In this document: positions 46,650 to 59,101 of the stretch, one piece after another
How the letters are laid out: every line of letters starts with the position of its first letter
How positions within the stretch are numbered: position 1 is the first letter of the stretch
Source: Cryptomeria japonica
Lineage: Eukaryota; Streptophyta; Pinopsida; Cupressales; Cupressaceae
Direction: 5' to 3'
Length of the DNA: 64,000 nucleotides
Assembly (NCBI RefSeq): GCF_030272615.1
Contig: NC_081408.1
Coordinates: 608,414,173 to 608,478,172, forward strand
Notes under the pieces: generated by a model
The model's input: only the letters and a program-made list of their open reading frames with translations
Database searches by the model: none
What the model was told of the DNA's origin: nothing
Made by a program: the position numbers and the translations under genes

Positions 46650-49600
46650 ACTCAAGTCCGTTGAGTGGGGATGTCTATAGTTTTGGTTCCTATCCTCTCA
46701 ATGGCTTCGGAGGTCATCCATGCAGAATATTCTAAAGTTTGATCCTCCATTTGACCAAGTATTCAAAATAAGTTTTCCTCCCTATTTGCTTGGTGATCTA
46801 TTGATCCAAAATACACTCAATTCTAGGTTTGGGTTGTGTGGGAAGTCCTTCTATCATGGCTGCAGTAGAGGAATCAGATTGGCCTATATCACAAACATTA
46901 TCAACAACACCCTTATATGTATATATATAGAAACATTAAATATAGGTGACGGTCCCACATCCGGGGGTAGATCTATTTTGTACGCATTGTTCCCACATCT
47001 TTTGAGAACCTTGAAAGGACCTATCTTCTTCATGAGAAACTTGGTGTACTTATCCTTAGGGAGTCATGCTTTATTGAGATGAATTATCACCATATCTCCC
47101 ACCTTAAATTAAACATCTCTCTTTTTTAGATCTATGCTTGCTTGTATTTCTTAGAGGTATGAATCAATTTATCTTTGACTTGTTAATGTATATCCTTCAT
47201 GACTTCAGCAAAGTCATATGCCTGAGCACTTATTATATCAATATTCTTCACATCTCTAAGTTCAAGAATACCCCTGGGATGTGCACCATACACAATTTGG
47301 AAAGGACTTAACCCTATACTTCTATTCACAGAGTCACTATAGGAAAATTCTGCCTGTGGGAGAATGGTATCCCAAGTAGTTCCATGCTCCTTGGTAAAGA
47401 ACCTTAACAAGTTTCCAAGGGACCTATTTGTTACCTTAGTCTTCCCATCACATTGAGGGTAATAAGTAGAAGAGAAACACGAGTTAGTTCCCAACTTATA
47501 CCACAAAGTTCTCCAAAAGTGTCCTAAAAACTTAGGATCCCTGTCCGAGATAATGCTCAAGGATAACCCATGAAGTCTAAAAATTTCCTTGAAGAATAAA
47601 ACTCCAATATTAGAAGCATCTCATGTAACCTTGCATGGTAGAAAGTGTGTCATCTTTGAAAACTGGTCGACCACAACATAGACACTATCACAACTTGATT
47701 TACTCCTAGGAAGGCCTAAGACAAAATCCATACTAACCGAATCCCAAGGTTTGGTAGGGATTGGTAAAGGAGTATAGAGGCTTGCATTTGAACTTGTACC
47801 TTTAACTCTTTGACACACCACACACTCTGAAACAAATTTTCTCACATCTGATTGCAATCTTGGCCAAAAATAAAACCTTCTAACCAACTCAAGTGTCTTA
47901 TCAAGTCCAAAATGTCCTGATAAACTCCCACAATGCTTTTCTTTGAAAATATTATTCCTCATTGAGAAATTAGAAATACAAACCTGACTTCCCTTGAAAA
48001 GTAAACCTTCTTGAAGAATATACTCAGAAAAATAAGTATGATACCTTTCATTCATAGCTTACAAACCTCATAAGCCTCCTTGAAATCTGCATCTTCTTGG
48101 TACATGTCCTTCATGGTAGTTATTCTCATGATTTCTTATTGAATCTCTTGGATTACCAAGTTCCTCCTACTAAGGGTATCTGCAGCTTTCTTGGCCACTC
48201 CATTCTTATGCTTGATAGTTAATGTGAAAGATTGAAGGTACTCCATCCATTTCATGTGCCTATGATTGATTTTCTCCTACCTGTTCAAAAAGATTAAAGC
48301 ATGGTTGTTAGTATAAACAACAAATTCCATAGGTAATAGATAGTGTCTCCATTTCCTAAGAGATTGTACCAAAGAATACATCTCTAGATCATAGGCTGAA
48401 TATTTTTGTTTTGCTTCATTTAACATCTCACTGAAAAAGGCCATAGGCCTACCCTCCTAACTCGAGACTCCTCCTATAGCTTTCTTAGATGCATCACATT
48501 CAATAGTGACTACCTTATGAAAAATCAGGAAGGACTAAGATGGGCTGCCCTGCAATATTTGTTTTCAAATACTCAAAAGACTTATTAGCTTCATCATTCC
48601 AAGAAAATTGACACTTTCTTCCACCCTTGATGGTATCTACCATAGGAGCACTAACCCCACTGAAATTTCTTATAAACTTTCTATAAAATCTTGCTAAGTC
48701 GTAGAAAGCTTTTACCTTACTTGTAGATCTAGGTGCAGGCAATTGAGGGTTTCCTCCACCTTAGATGGATCCATTCTCAGATTAGCTTTGGAAACAACAA
48801 ATCCAAGAAACACCAATTCCTCCTCCAAGAAAACACACTTGTCCAAGTTGACCTTCAATTTCTCCTCATGCAACCTTTTCAATACCAAATCCAAGTGCAT
48901 GTAATGTTCATTTCTATCCTTACTGAAAATCAATATATCATCCAAGTATACTACCACAAAATGATTGATAAAGGGCTTAATAACCTCATTCATTAACCTC
49001 ATAAAGGTACTAAGGGAATTAGAAATCCAAAATGGAATCACCATCCATTCATTCAAACAAGCCTTCATTGGTCTTAAATGTTGTCTTCCATTGGTCTCCA
49101 TTTTTTATCCTAATTTGGTGATAACCACTTTTCAAGTCTATTTTGGAGTAGTACTTGGCCCCTCCTAGACAATCCATCAAATCCTCTATTCTTGGCATTG
49201 GGAACCTATATATTATTGTTATCCTATTCATATCCCTAGAGTCTGTACACAACCTCCGTGTCCCTTCTTTCATAGGAACTAGCATTGTTGGGACTGCACA
49301 TGGGCTTATACTCTTTCTAATGAACCCTTTCTCAACTAACTCTTGGATCTGTCTTAACTTATACATTTTGTTTAGGGGTCAGTTTATAGGTTGCCTTGTT
49401 AGGTATGGTAGCACCTAGTATAAGGTCTATGCAATGATTGATTTCTCTTTGAGGAGATAGAGTATCTGTGGTACTGTCTGCAACTATTCCCTTGTAATTA
49501 TCTGGCAGATCTTGAACCTCCTTAGGCCCTACTTTCCTTTTTGCCTCATGGTCCCTAGGCTACTTCTTAGGTTCATCCCTAGGCTTGAAAACTATGGAAA

Positions 49601-50220
49601 AGCAAGGAGTATCCTTCTCCTTCAAATCCCTCATGAATTCTTTCTCATCTACCAGCATAACACTAGTCACAATGTGTTTGTCCTTACTATCATCCAAGAG
49701 AGGGGTCATGGTAAAGTTCTCTGCATTTTTGGTGATGGTGTAGACATTCGTTCTACCCTCATGCCTAGCATCCACATAATACTTCCAAGGACTACATAAT
49801 ACACAACACTCTATCCTTATATTCACCAATTTGAAAATCTACCCAAACTTGTTCACTGATCAACACTGGTTGTCCCTTATTCAACCAAGATACCTTATAG
49901 GGATAGAGATGAGGAATTCTTTACAAGTTAAGCTTAGTAACCATTTGAATAGAAGCTATGTTATCTATGTATCCATAATCTACAATGACCTTACAAACTT
50001 TGCCTTTTACCTTGCAAGTGGTTCTAAAAAGAGACTTCCTCTGAGGTGGTTCTTTGTTGATTGGCTCCTTCAAGAGAGTCCTTTTTATAATCATGATCTC
50101 TCCTTGCTCTAGGTCTGTAGGTCATGATGTTGATGTGTGGTAGGAGGTCATTCTTTGACTATCTTCCTCTTGAATCAAATGTGCTCTCCTTTCACCCCCT
50201 TGACTACCATTTCCTTACTT
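46650..50220 (-). pseudogene. Chromovirus I Pol polyprotein, inactivated
   Basis: A Ty3/gypsy pol on the minus strand, spread over several frames. Near 49975 the protease reads VDYG instead of VDSG. RT (49366-48712) has TDSRDMNRITIIYRFPMPRI, KIDLKSGYHQIRI and YLDD. An RNase H remnant follows at about 48710-48060. The integrase has the zinc finger (GHFG...CVVCQ), MDFVLGLP and SDRDPKF. The position of the catalytic Glu reads TKVTNRSLG, a Glu-to-Lys change. Domain order RT-RNase H-integrase marks gypsy. A C-terminal chromodomain follows the integrase (KTYFEYLVKW and, after a frame break, SAWMTSEAIERIGT), defining a chromovirus. The LTRs were not identified. Confidence 0.85.
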
Positions 50221-50226
50221 CTCTAG

Positions 50227-51070
50227 ACACCTAAAGGATTTATGCCCCACCTGGTTACAAGAGAAACACCTACTAGTGAAAACACTAGGTCCTCTCCCAC
50301 CAAATCTTCCTCTTCCATTTTATTTTCTTCCTCTAAAACTACCTCTGTTCCCTAATTCTCCCTCATGTTCTTGACTGCTTGTTTCTCCTTGGGGTTTAGG
50401 GTATAATCCTCTACCATTGAATCTACCCTTACCTCTGAAATTTGTATGCCTTCCTCTATTATGGTTTTCTCCTTGTCTCTTTTTCTTCTCCTCAATCCTA
50501 AGTGCCATTTGAGAACACTTATGCACTGATTCAGGATTAAACAAATTGAGTTCATCTTGAATGTTGAACATAAGGCCATTCATGTACCTTGCTAACTTTT
50601 GTGTCTCACTCTTCGGTATCTTTACTTTTAGTGTCATTCTATGGAAATCCTTGATGTAATAACTAACATCCAAATCCTTTTACCTCAAATTTTGTAGTTT
50701 CTTATGTAGGATTATCTCATAATCCTTAGGGAAAAATTTCCTCTTGACTTCTGACACCATCCTCTTCCATGAAGTGATGGGGTTCTTACCTTCCACCATT
50801 CTCTCCCTTTGTAGGACATTCCACCAACTAAGGGCAAGACCCTTCAATTTTGACTTGGCCACCTACTCTTTGGTTCTCTACCACCTCCTCATACTCAAAA
50901 TAGTTTTCCAAATCATCAATCCAATCCATGCAGACCTCTTGATTCATCTTCCCTTGAAACATAGGTAATTTTGCCTTAGTGTCTCTTCCACCTACTCTCT
51001 TAAGTGCTTCAATGAATTTCCTTTGATCTGTAGGTACAACTAGGTTCTCTCCTTGTTCTTCCCCTTCTTC
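50227..51070 (-). pseudogene. Chromovirus I Gag
   Basis: Minus-strand Gag, from KLPMFQGKMNQEVCMDWIDDLENYFEYE through LKGLALSWWNVLQRER and WKRMVSEVKRKFFPKDYE to an Arg/Gly-rich tail. An intact zinc knuckle, CFSCNQVGHKSFRC, is at 50227-50268. There is a frameshift near 50860 and stops near 50680 and 50320. The N-terminus is cut at 51071 by the 5' LTR of copia D, so the rest of Gag, the leader and the 5' LTR of I should lie to the right of D, outside this window. Confidence 0.8.
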
Positions 51071-52483
51071 TATTGGCATTTTGGCAATAATTTGTCATTG
51101 ATGTCAATGGACATGATGGAGATTGAGCATAAAAGATAAAAGTACAAACCGGTCTGAAGGATGGTTGCTTGTTTATGATAAAGAGATAGAATGTTAAAAT
51201 TTGTCTCACACCACCAGAGGTGTAGATGTACAACCGGTACCAAATGTTGTACTAGTTAATAGAAGAAGAACAATCTAATAGCAAAGGGTTTTACTGATAT
51301 GTGTTTGCCAGACCGACTGCGTGTTGGTAGGCCATGTCTTTATTAGTGGGATGCATTGTGGAGCTAAGGTGGCAAGTGTGTTGTGGTTGTTGAAGCTTTA
51401 TCGATAGGGTTGATGAAACAGATAATTGCCATTAATGAAGGAACCACAAATCAAGGGATTGCATCTGACTAATTGTAGCTCGAGGAAGAAGAAATGATAG
51501 AGGAAGATCAAGGAGTAGTTGGGGCCTCAATCAAAGCAAAGGAAATATGATTCAGGACATTCTCATAAAGGAAACTTCTGGAACACTTTATGTGTCATCT
51601 GACTTAATGATAGAAGATCTGATAAGTGATTGCCACTCCTATAAAAACATGCATTGGATAATGAAAACTGTGTGTAGGTGTAGTCTTCAAGGATAGGTGA
51701 TTGATCCAAGAAAGGTGGGATTGGATCTCATGAAGATTGTGTCGAAAAGAGAAAGCCCTAACCACTCAGGTTTTTGAATTGCATTCTGGTGGAAAAATAG
51801 GGATAAGTGATGAGAGCTCTAAATAGAATAGGTTGTTGATGCTATGAAGATTGAGAAGAGAAGAGAAGGGACAATGAGCAAGGAGAAAACTTGAGAAGGA
51901 GTTCTAAGCAAGTTCTAGTATGAGTGAGCAAGCAAACCAGTGAGAGGATTCTACTAGTAGTATCATAGTCAGGAAGTTGAACCTAACCGGTAAGGCATGG
52001 TAGAGTAGACAACATCCTAGTGTGACACAGTGTGTTGAGAGACTATGTGTGAAAGATAGAGAAAGATAATAAAGAGTTATTTGATTCTAGAGTTGCAGAA
52101 TTCATTTGCAACAAGAAGCCTCAATTGTATTCAAATAGTATTTCAATATACATCCCCAAGTTGAAGCTTGGTGCAGGGGTTGGTGCTCCTTGGGTTGGTG
52201 CCCAAAATCTTTGTAAGTTTTTGTTTTAGCTATGATGATAGATTGGAGCAGTAGTCTCCAGCAACTCTTCTCACCAAGGTATTTCCCATATTGGGTTTTC
52301 CTTGTAAATATGGTGTTGTGAATTTCTTGTGTGTGAATGATCTCTTTGGTTTTCTCTCTTTCATTATTGGTATGACTATTTAGTGGTTAAGTAAATAGTT
52401 GATTGTCTGAAGTTAGATCAGTAAGAGGAAAGATTTAGGAACCACTGATTCACCCCCCTCTCAGTGGTATTCTGTGTTCAACA
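51071..52483 (+). repeat. 5' LTR of copia D (1413 bp)
   Basis: Start TATTGGCATTTTGG (TG changed to TA), end TGTGTTCAACA. It aligns with 59102-59868 along its first 770 bp. The ATTCACCCCCCTCTCAGTGG motif lies at 52449-52468. Confidence 0.9.
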
Positions 52484-52485
52484 AT

Positions 52486-52497
52486 TGGTATCAGATC
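52486..52497 (+). promoter_or_regulatory. Primer binding site of copia D
   Basis: TGGTATCAGATC, one change from the canonical TGGTATCAGAGC, two bases after the LTR. Confidence 0.85.
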
Positions 52498-52548
52498 CTG
52501 GTTCCTAGTTATCTTTAAACCTTGGGTAGATTTTGGACTTTGAGCATA

Positions 52549-54512
52549 ATGGCAAGAAGTGAGTCTGCTTCCTCAAAATCCCCCATGTTTGTTGGATCCA
52601 ACTATGCCTTCTAGAGTAGAATAATGGAGACCTATATTTCATCTCTTGGTTTTGATGTGTGGATGTCGGTCAAGAATGGGTATGCCATCCCTAATACTCA
52701 TCCCACTGATCTGGATGCAAAAAGGGAGTATGAGAATAATACAAAGGCAAAACATGCCATCTTGAGAGGACTATCCAAAAATGAATGTCAAAGTCATGCA
52801 CTATGTTTTAGCAAAGGAGACATGTGATAAATTGCAGAGGCTATTTGAGGGAGATGCAAAGTTCAAGGAAGCCAAGTTGCAAACACTGAGGAGCCAACTT
52901 GAAAGCATCAAAATGAAAGATGATGAAAATATTGCAGACTATCTTCATAGATTTGACAAAAGTGTGAATGCTATTAGAGGACTTGGAGAAGAGACCACAT
53001 ATGAGATTCTTGTCAAAAAGATACTTCAATCTCTCACTCCCAAATATGATACTAAGGTGTCAGCCATAGAAGAAGCCAAGGATCTAAAGACTTTTACAAT
53101 GGATGAACTATTTTTCTCCCTGATAGCCTATGAGATGAGAACAACTAGTGAGACTTCCTGAAGGAAAGAAGCAACATTCAACATCACCAAAAAGGGCAAA
53201 GAAGTTGTTACTCATAAAGAATCGAGTGAAGACTCTGATGCTAAAGTAGCAAAATTTGTCAGGAAGCTCAAAAGAGGATTCGACCAGTACAAAGGAAAGC
53301 TACCACTTAAATGCTTCAATTGCGGGAAGGTTGGACACTTCACTACAAGTTGTCCTCACAAAGAAGCTGATGGAGATGAGTCAAGAGAGTTCAGAAGATC
53401 TGTCGGCAAAGATAGAGAAAGTAATGACTACCGGTAGGGAAGAAGAGGCTACTAGAACCAAAACATCCTATATACCATTGAGGATGACACAACAAATGGT
53501 GAAGATCCATCAGAAGATGATGACCATGAGAATGACACAAAAGTAAATCTTTTCATGGCACTTGATAGACCTGCTGATGAAGATGAGGAAGAAGAGAACT
53601 CAAGAGGGTTAAGCTTGTTGTAGTAGATGAACAAGATCTCTTGAAGAAGTCTCTGGAAGAGTCTGGTCAAATCATATCTGACTTGAAGCTGCAGCTGGAA
53701 GAAACTAAGAGGATCAGTGTAGCTACAACCCTTGATCTGACAAAGAAAGAAAAGGAGCATCAAGAGTTGGAAGAAGACATAATAAAGCTCAAAAAGGAGC
53801 TTGAAGAAAGCAAAGGAAGAAATAAAAATAAGAAGTATGGAGGAAACACTAAGGCTTTGGATAAGATGTTGAGAAAACAAAAGAAATCCAAAGACACTGG
53901 TGGCTTAGGCTTTAAAGTTGGTCAAGGTTCAACCCACAAACGTAAATCCGACAAAGAAATAATGTTCACTTCTTCAATTGAAGGTGAAGAAAAGAAGACA
54001 TTCACTGTAGGCAAGGATACCAGCAAAAAGACAAATGTAGATGTTGTTGGAAAATGACATCCAAACCAATATGCAGAAATGAACCGGAGGCCACATTTCA
54101 TGCATAAATATGCAAACCCAAGGAGGAATGTGAGAATTGACTAAGAAGGATTCACCAGATTCAACAACATGAAGGGAAGACCCCCAATGAGGTAGTTCCA
54201 TTCAGGACCAAGACAACCAAACCAGTATGTATCAGACGTTCATGGTTATTGTTACCAGTTCAAAAAATTTGGGCACAAAATAGCTAGAATATGCCTTCTA
54301 TGAATTATGAAAGTAGAAATATATTTAATGCACTTTAGGATATGAATGTTGTCTACTATTAGTGCAATGGATATGGACATAAGGATTTTGATTGTAGGAA
54401 GAACAAACTAGTATCCTACAATAATTTTAAGGATGTTCCCTTTAATGAAAATATAAAATGCTATAACTATCAAGAATTTGGAAACATAGAAAAGTTATGC
54501 AAAAACAAGAAG
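52549..54512 (+). pseudogene. Copia D Gag with coiled coil and multiple zinc knuckles
   Basis: Start ATG at 52549 (MARSESASSKSPMFVG). A TAG at 52612 replaces the Trp of FWSRIMETY, and a frameshift follows near 52785. The core continues with LRSQLESIKM and YLHRFDKSVNAIRGLG to a TGA at 53159. The first knuckle, CFNCGKVGHFTTSC, is intact at 53312-53353. After a frame change, 53641-54057 encodes a Glu/Lys heptad-rich coiled coil ending in the ALDKMLRKQKK phrase. Two further knuckles near 54360-54410 (CNGYGHKDFDC) and 54460-54505 (CYNYQEFGNIEKLC) have lost Cys or His residues. Gag would assemble the particle and bind RNA. Confidence 0.85.
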
Positions 54513-55117
54513 ATGAAGCAAATGAAGAAAAATCCATATCAAGAACCAGTAACTGAACCTAAGTTGAATATAGTAGCTGACAAGAAGAAGGAAATCAAAC
54601 TAGTTTGGGTTGAGAAAGAAAAGGAACAAGCAGAATCAAGTCTCTTAGTACAGATAGCCTTGCATGCTGAAAGGAAAAATCTATGGGTGCTAGATAGTGG
54701 TTGTTCAAACCATATGACTGGTGACAAAAGGAAATTCATCAAAATTGAAGACTGGAATGGTGGATCAGTAAGGTTTGGAGACAACTCCTCCATCAAAATA
54801 GAGGGAAAAGGAGCACTAAACATTGATGGAAAAATAAAGGCACATGATGTATATTATGTGGAATGCCTCAAACATAATCTGCTGAGTGTGAGTTAGATGT
54901 GTGACAAAGGTTACAAATTCACTTTTGACTCAACCGGTTGTCAGATAAAGAAAAACAATATCGATAAAGTTGTGGCAAAAAGAAAGAGAAATGATGGAAA
55001 TGTTTATAATCTGAAGGAATTCTATGAGTCCCAATGTATGTTAGGACAAGTAGATGAAAGTTGGTTGTGGCACAGAAGATTAGGCCACATAGATTTTGAT
55101 AACTTAGCTGCAGTAAG
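54513..55117 (+). pseudogene. Copia D protease and start of integrase
   Basis: Protease with LDSGCSNHMTGD, then FGDNSSIKIEGKG and VECLKHNLLSVS. A TAG at 54894-54896 stands where the family has Gln. The next part carries the first half of the integrase zinc finger (ESWLWHRRLGHIDFDNLAAVS). The frame is interrupted at 55117 by insertion K and resumes at 56379. Confidence 0.88.
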
Positions 55118-56378
55118 TGTCTACTCCAACTATAATAATAATAACTCTAATTGAAATCTCAACCCGAAGTTTGGACATTCATCTGGTAAAGTTACTATTT
55201 TCATGGCTAGTGTTCATTTAGTTATCAACCCAGGGACGTAAAACTTGAAATGGGTCTGCACTATATATGCACTAAGCTCCTTCAATGGCTATTTTGCATT
55301 ACTGCAGTAACTAACATTATGTGGAAAGGAAAGGAAAGAATTGAAATTATAGAAGGCTATAGGAAAGCTTATAAAAATAATGGTGGAATGATCTAATATA
55401 AATAATAGAAATCACTATGTTCTGGCTTGGCTGCAGGAACAGTCAGTGGATCTATTTCCAGTGGCTGCAAGAACAGTCAAGACACGAACTTCTACTGCAA
55501 CTAGAGAAGAACTAATTTCAATGAGTATAAACACAAGATCACTCACCAAGTGGGCCCCCTTGGATGAGTGATATCAAGCTTCCATAAAAATACTTTTAGC
55601 AGATCAGAACAACATATCTTTAATTCATTGCTTCCTGAAAATGATTACATGTTCTAAAACAAAAACTCCAGAATGCTTATCAAAATTCTTTCCTTTATTC
55701 CTTTCTATTCTATCTAACCTCTAAGAAAAAAGGAAGATCTTATTAAAAAGAAAAGATCAACTACAATGGACAACTCAAATCACGCCCAAAAGAAGAGGTG
55801 GATGATTGACTGATGAAGAAGATAACTAGAGCTTGGCTGCAGGAAATGTGGATCTAGACCGAACCATAGTCTTTGCATGCCATAGTGATATTTTGAGAAT
55901 TCAATGCCCACTAGAGTTAAAATTCCATAGTGCTACTTGGTTGCTCTTCTCATGCCATACCTTACGCTCACTTGGCTCCTCTTCAGCTTGATCTCTAGTT
56001 ATTTCTTACGTGATTCTTCCTTCTTTAGGTGAAAAAGGAGAATATCCACTGTGGCATCATTTATTATCTGCACTACAACAAAAATAACATACAAGGACAT
56101 GCATATGTATTTTATTTAATTAATACATTCATTAATTCGCATATGATATTACCCTAAATAATCCACATAGCAACAAGAACAAATCATTTGGCTGTAGGAA
56201 TAAATGGCATGGCTACAGGAATAGACCGACAAAGTTCAAACATGATTTCATAAGTTTAGGTTTAACTTATGGAATACATATAGTCAATTTACAATACTTC
56301 ACTACTACCACACAAACCAAAAGATGTCAAAAACCTAAGAGTTTTGATGATAAAAACATGACAAAGTCTCAACTTATG
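55118..56378. mobile_element. Insertion K (1261 bp), type unknown
   Basis: AGTAAG occurs immediately before it (55112-55117) and at its right edge (56379-56384). Removing the insertion and one AGTAAG copy restores the copia D frame exactly, so this is an insertion with a 6-bp target duplication. It starts TGTCTACTCC and ends CTCAACTTATG; I see no terminal inverted repeat, poly-A tail, LTR-like CA end, or coding capacity. Inside are five copies of a GGCTGCAGGAA-like motif (55429, 55463, 55834, 56190, 56211). It could be a solo LTR with a decayed end, a non-autonomous DNA transposon or a truncated retroposon. Confidence 0.75.
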
Positions 56379-58930
56379 AGTAAGCAAAAAGGGGTGGGTG
56401 AGGAATATTCCACTCATCATCAAACCGGTAAACACATTTTGTGATGAGTGTGTAAAAGGTAAGCAAACAAAAGTGAGTTTTAGGACAAAGGAGCACAACA
56501 CCTCAAAACCACTTGAAATTATGCATACAGATCTATGTGGTCCAACTAGAACAAGAGCACTTGCTGGTGAAAGATACTTTATGCTCTTCATTGATGACTA
56601 CTCAAGGATGACATGGGTCACCTTTCTACAAGATAAATCACAAGCATTTGAAAGATTCAAGATCTTTTAGAAGATGGTAGAAAAGGAAAGTGGGTACAAA
56701 TTAAAATGCTTAAGATCAGACAAGGATGGAGAGTTCACATCAAATTAATTTGAAGATTATTGTGAAAAACATGGAATTAGAAGGCAATAGTCTGCTCCTA
56801 GAACACCATAGCAAAATGGTGTGGTAGAAAGGAAGAACAGGATAGTCAAGGAGATGGCCATAACCATGTTGAATGAGGCAAGTTTGTCAGATACTTACTG
56901 GAAAGAAGTTGTGCATAATATTGCATACACTTTGAACTGAGTTCAATTAAGAACAAACAACAAGATGACACCTTATGAGTTATGGTATGACCAGAAGCCA
57001 TCAGTCAAATATTTTAAAGTATTTGGAAGCAAGTGCTTAATTAAGAAAGATATGGATGGTTTGGGAAGTTTTGACTCTAGGAGTGATGAAGGGATCTTCC
57101 TTGGTTACTCATCTAACAACAAAGCCTACAAATGCTACAATAAAAGACTAAGAAGAGTTATTGAAAGTGTGCATGTAAGAGTTGATGAAGATATGCAAAG
57201 AGGATCTCAACCACAGGTTAACTAGTATGATGACTCTAGTGGTTAATATTATGAAGCTCAAATAGAAATAGAACCAGAGGTAGCATCCGAGAAGATTCCC
57301 AACCGGTATGTATAGATGAATCACCCAGAAGAACAAATTTTGGGAAACAATAGTGATGGTTTGTAGACTAGAAGAAGACTTGCCTGGAATGATGAACAAG
57401 TCAACCTATGCCTCATGACTGAAGTTGAACCCAAAAATTTTGATGAGGCTAGAAAGAAACAAGAATGGATGGATGCCATGGAAGAAGAACTGCACCAGAT
57501 TGAGAAGAACAAGACTTGGGAATTGGTCCCTAGACCGGAAGACAAGAACATCATTGGCACAAAGAGGGGGTTTTTAGAATAAAATGAATGAAGAAGGTAA
57601 GATTGTAAGGCATAAAGATAGACTAGTGTGCATAGGATACTCTCAAGTAGAGGGGATTGACTTTGAAGAAACATTTGCACTAGTGGCTAGATTAGAAGCA
57701 ATTAGGATGTTTCTAGCTTACTCTGCCTACAAGGGCTATAAAGTATACCAAATGGATGTAAAATCTTCTTTTCTAAATGGAAATTTGGAAGAAGAATTAT
57801 ACATGGAGAAACCAGAAGGATTTTTGTTGCATGATTATGAGACATTTGTGTGTTGGTTAAAGAAGGCTCTGTATGGTTTGAAGCAAGCTCCTAGAGCATG
57901 GTACTCAAGATTAGATCAGTATCTGAAGGAGAAAGGATTCAAAAAGGGAAGTGTGGACAAAAATTTGTACATAAGGAAATATGGGAATCACATGATTATT
58001 GTGGTTGTGTATGTAGATGACATCATCTTTGGAGGAAATAACGATACTCTTTGCAAAGAGTTTACTAATCAGATGCAGTCAAAATTTGAGATGCCAATGC
58101 TTGGTGAGTTGACTTGCTTCCTTGGCTTGTAGATATTATAGAAGGATAAAGGAATCTTTATCTCATAGATCAAGTATGCAAAGGAGATGCTGAAGAAATT
58201 GCAACTGGAAGATTGCAAACTGGTAAGTACTCCCATGGTGACCAATAGAAAATTGAGTAAGAATGATGAATCATCGGTGGTGGATCAGACTTTGTACAGA
58301 TCCATGATAGGCAATCTATTGTATCTAATTACTTCAAGACCAGATATAGTTCAGGCAATAAGCATGGTGGCCAGATTTCAAGCTGCACCAAAGTAGTCAC
58401 ACATGAATGTTGTTAGCAAAATTTTTAGGTTCCTATAGGGAACACTCATTTATGATTTGTGGTATCCTAAATAGGGATATTTTATCTTGGAAGCATACAC
58501 TGATGCCGATTGGGTAGGATACATTGATGATAGAAAGAGCACAAGCGGTGGTGCATTCTTTCTGGGTGACCAGTTGGTCTCTTGGTATAGAAATAAGTAG
58601 GACTCAGTCTCCCTCTCTACTGTTGAAGCTAAGTACATTATTGTTGCTACATGCTGCTCTTAGGTGCTTTGGATGAAGCAGACTCTCAAAGGTATACAAG
58701 TGGACATCACTGATCCTATTCTCATATGGTGTGACAATTCAAGTGCAATCAACATAGCAAAGAATCTGGTCATGCATTCTAGAACAAAACATATTGCAAT
58801 CAAATATCACTTCCTTAGAGAGAAGATTGAAGGACAAGAGGTAAGAATGGGTTATGTTCCTACTGGTGAACAAATACCAGACATTTTCACAAAACCATTA
58901 TTAGTCAATACTTTTGAGTATCTTTGACAT
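56379..58930 (+). pseudogene. Copia D integrase, RT and RNase H
   Basis: Integrase resumes with the CX2C half of its finger (CDECVKGKQ), HTDLCGP, LRSDKDGEF with the catalytic Asp kept, and QNGVVERKN. After a frameshift near 57570, RT has [29 protein letters not shown] and an intact YVDD. RNase H has YTDADWVG, and the end is IFTKPL. Stops are mostly TAG: 56668, 56788, 56809, 57223, 57313, 57364, 58130, 58139, 58166, 58394, 58436, 58472, 58598 and 58661. There are also TGA at 56938 and 58925 and TAA at 56746 and 57244. Most TAGs fall where Gln is expected, which points to CAG decay. Catalytic motifs are better preserved than the frame. Confidence 0.9.
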
Positions 58931-59089
58931 AAGTTGGGAGTTGTGTCATCTCCTTAGGAAGGCCTTATATGGCTAAGGGGGAGCTTGGTATGGGTCAAAG
59001 GGGGAGTGCACAAGTACCCTTTGTCATTGTCACAAAGGGGGAGAAATGTACCAGTATGGAGTGGACTGTGAGAAGTTGACATCAATGCC
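58931..59089 (+). other. Copia D 3' untranslated region with extra purine tracts
   Basis: Two purine tracts, GGGTCAAAGGGGGAG near 58994 and CACAAAGGGGGAGAAA near 59030, precede the one adjoining the LTR. No gene. Confidence 0.7.
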
Positions 59090-59101
59090 AAAGGGGAAGA
59101 T
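59090..59101 (+). promoter_or_regulatory. Polypurine tract of copia D
   Basis: AAAGGGGAAGAT directly before TGTTGGCATT. One transition from the AAAGGGGGAGAT of A and B. Confidence 0.8.

Noticed and set aside
55113-56380. Insertion K as a spliced intron (GTAAGT at its left edge, AG at its right)
   Set aside because: Splicing at these sites would join GCA to TAA and create a stop, whereas removal of the segment with one AGTAAG repeat restores the frame. A target duplication explains the same bases better.
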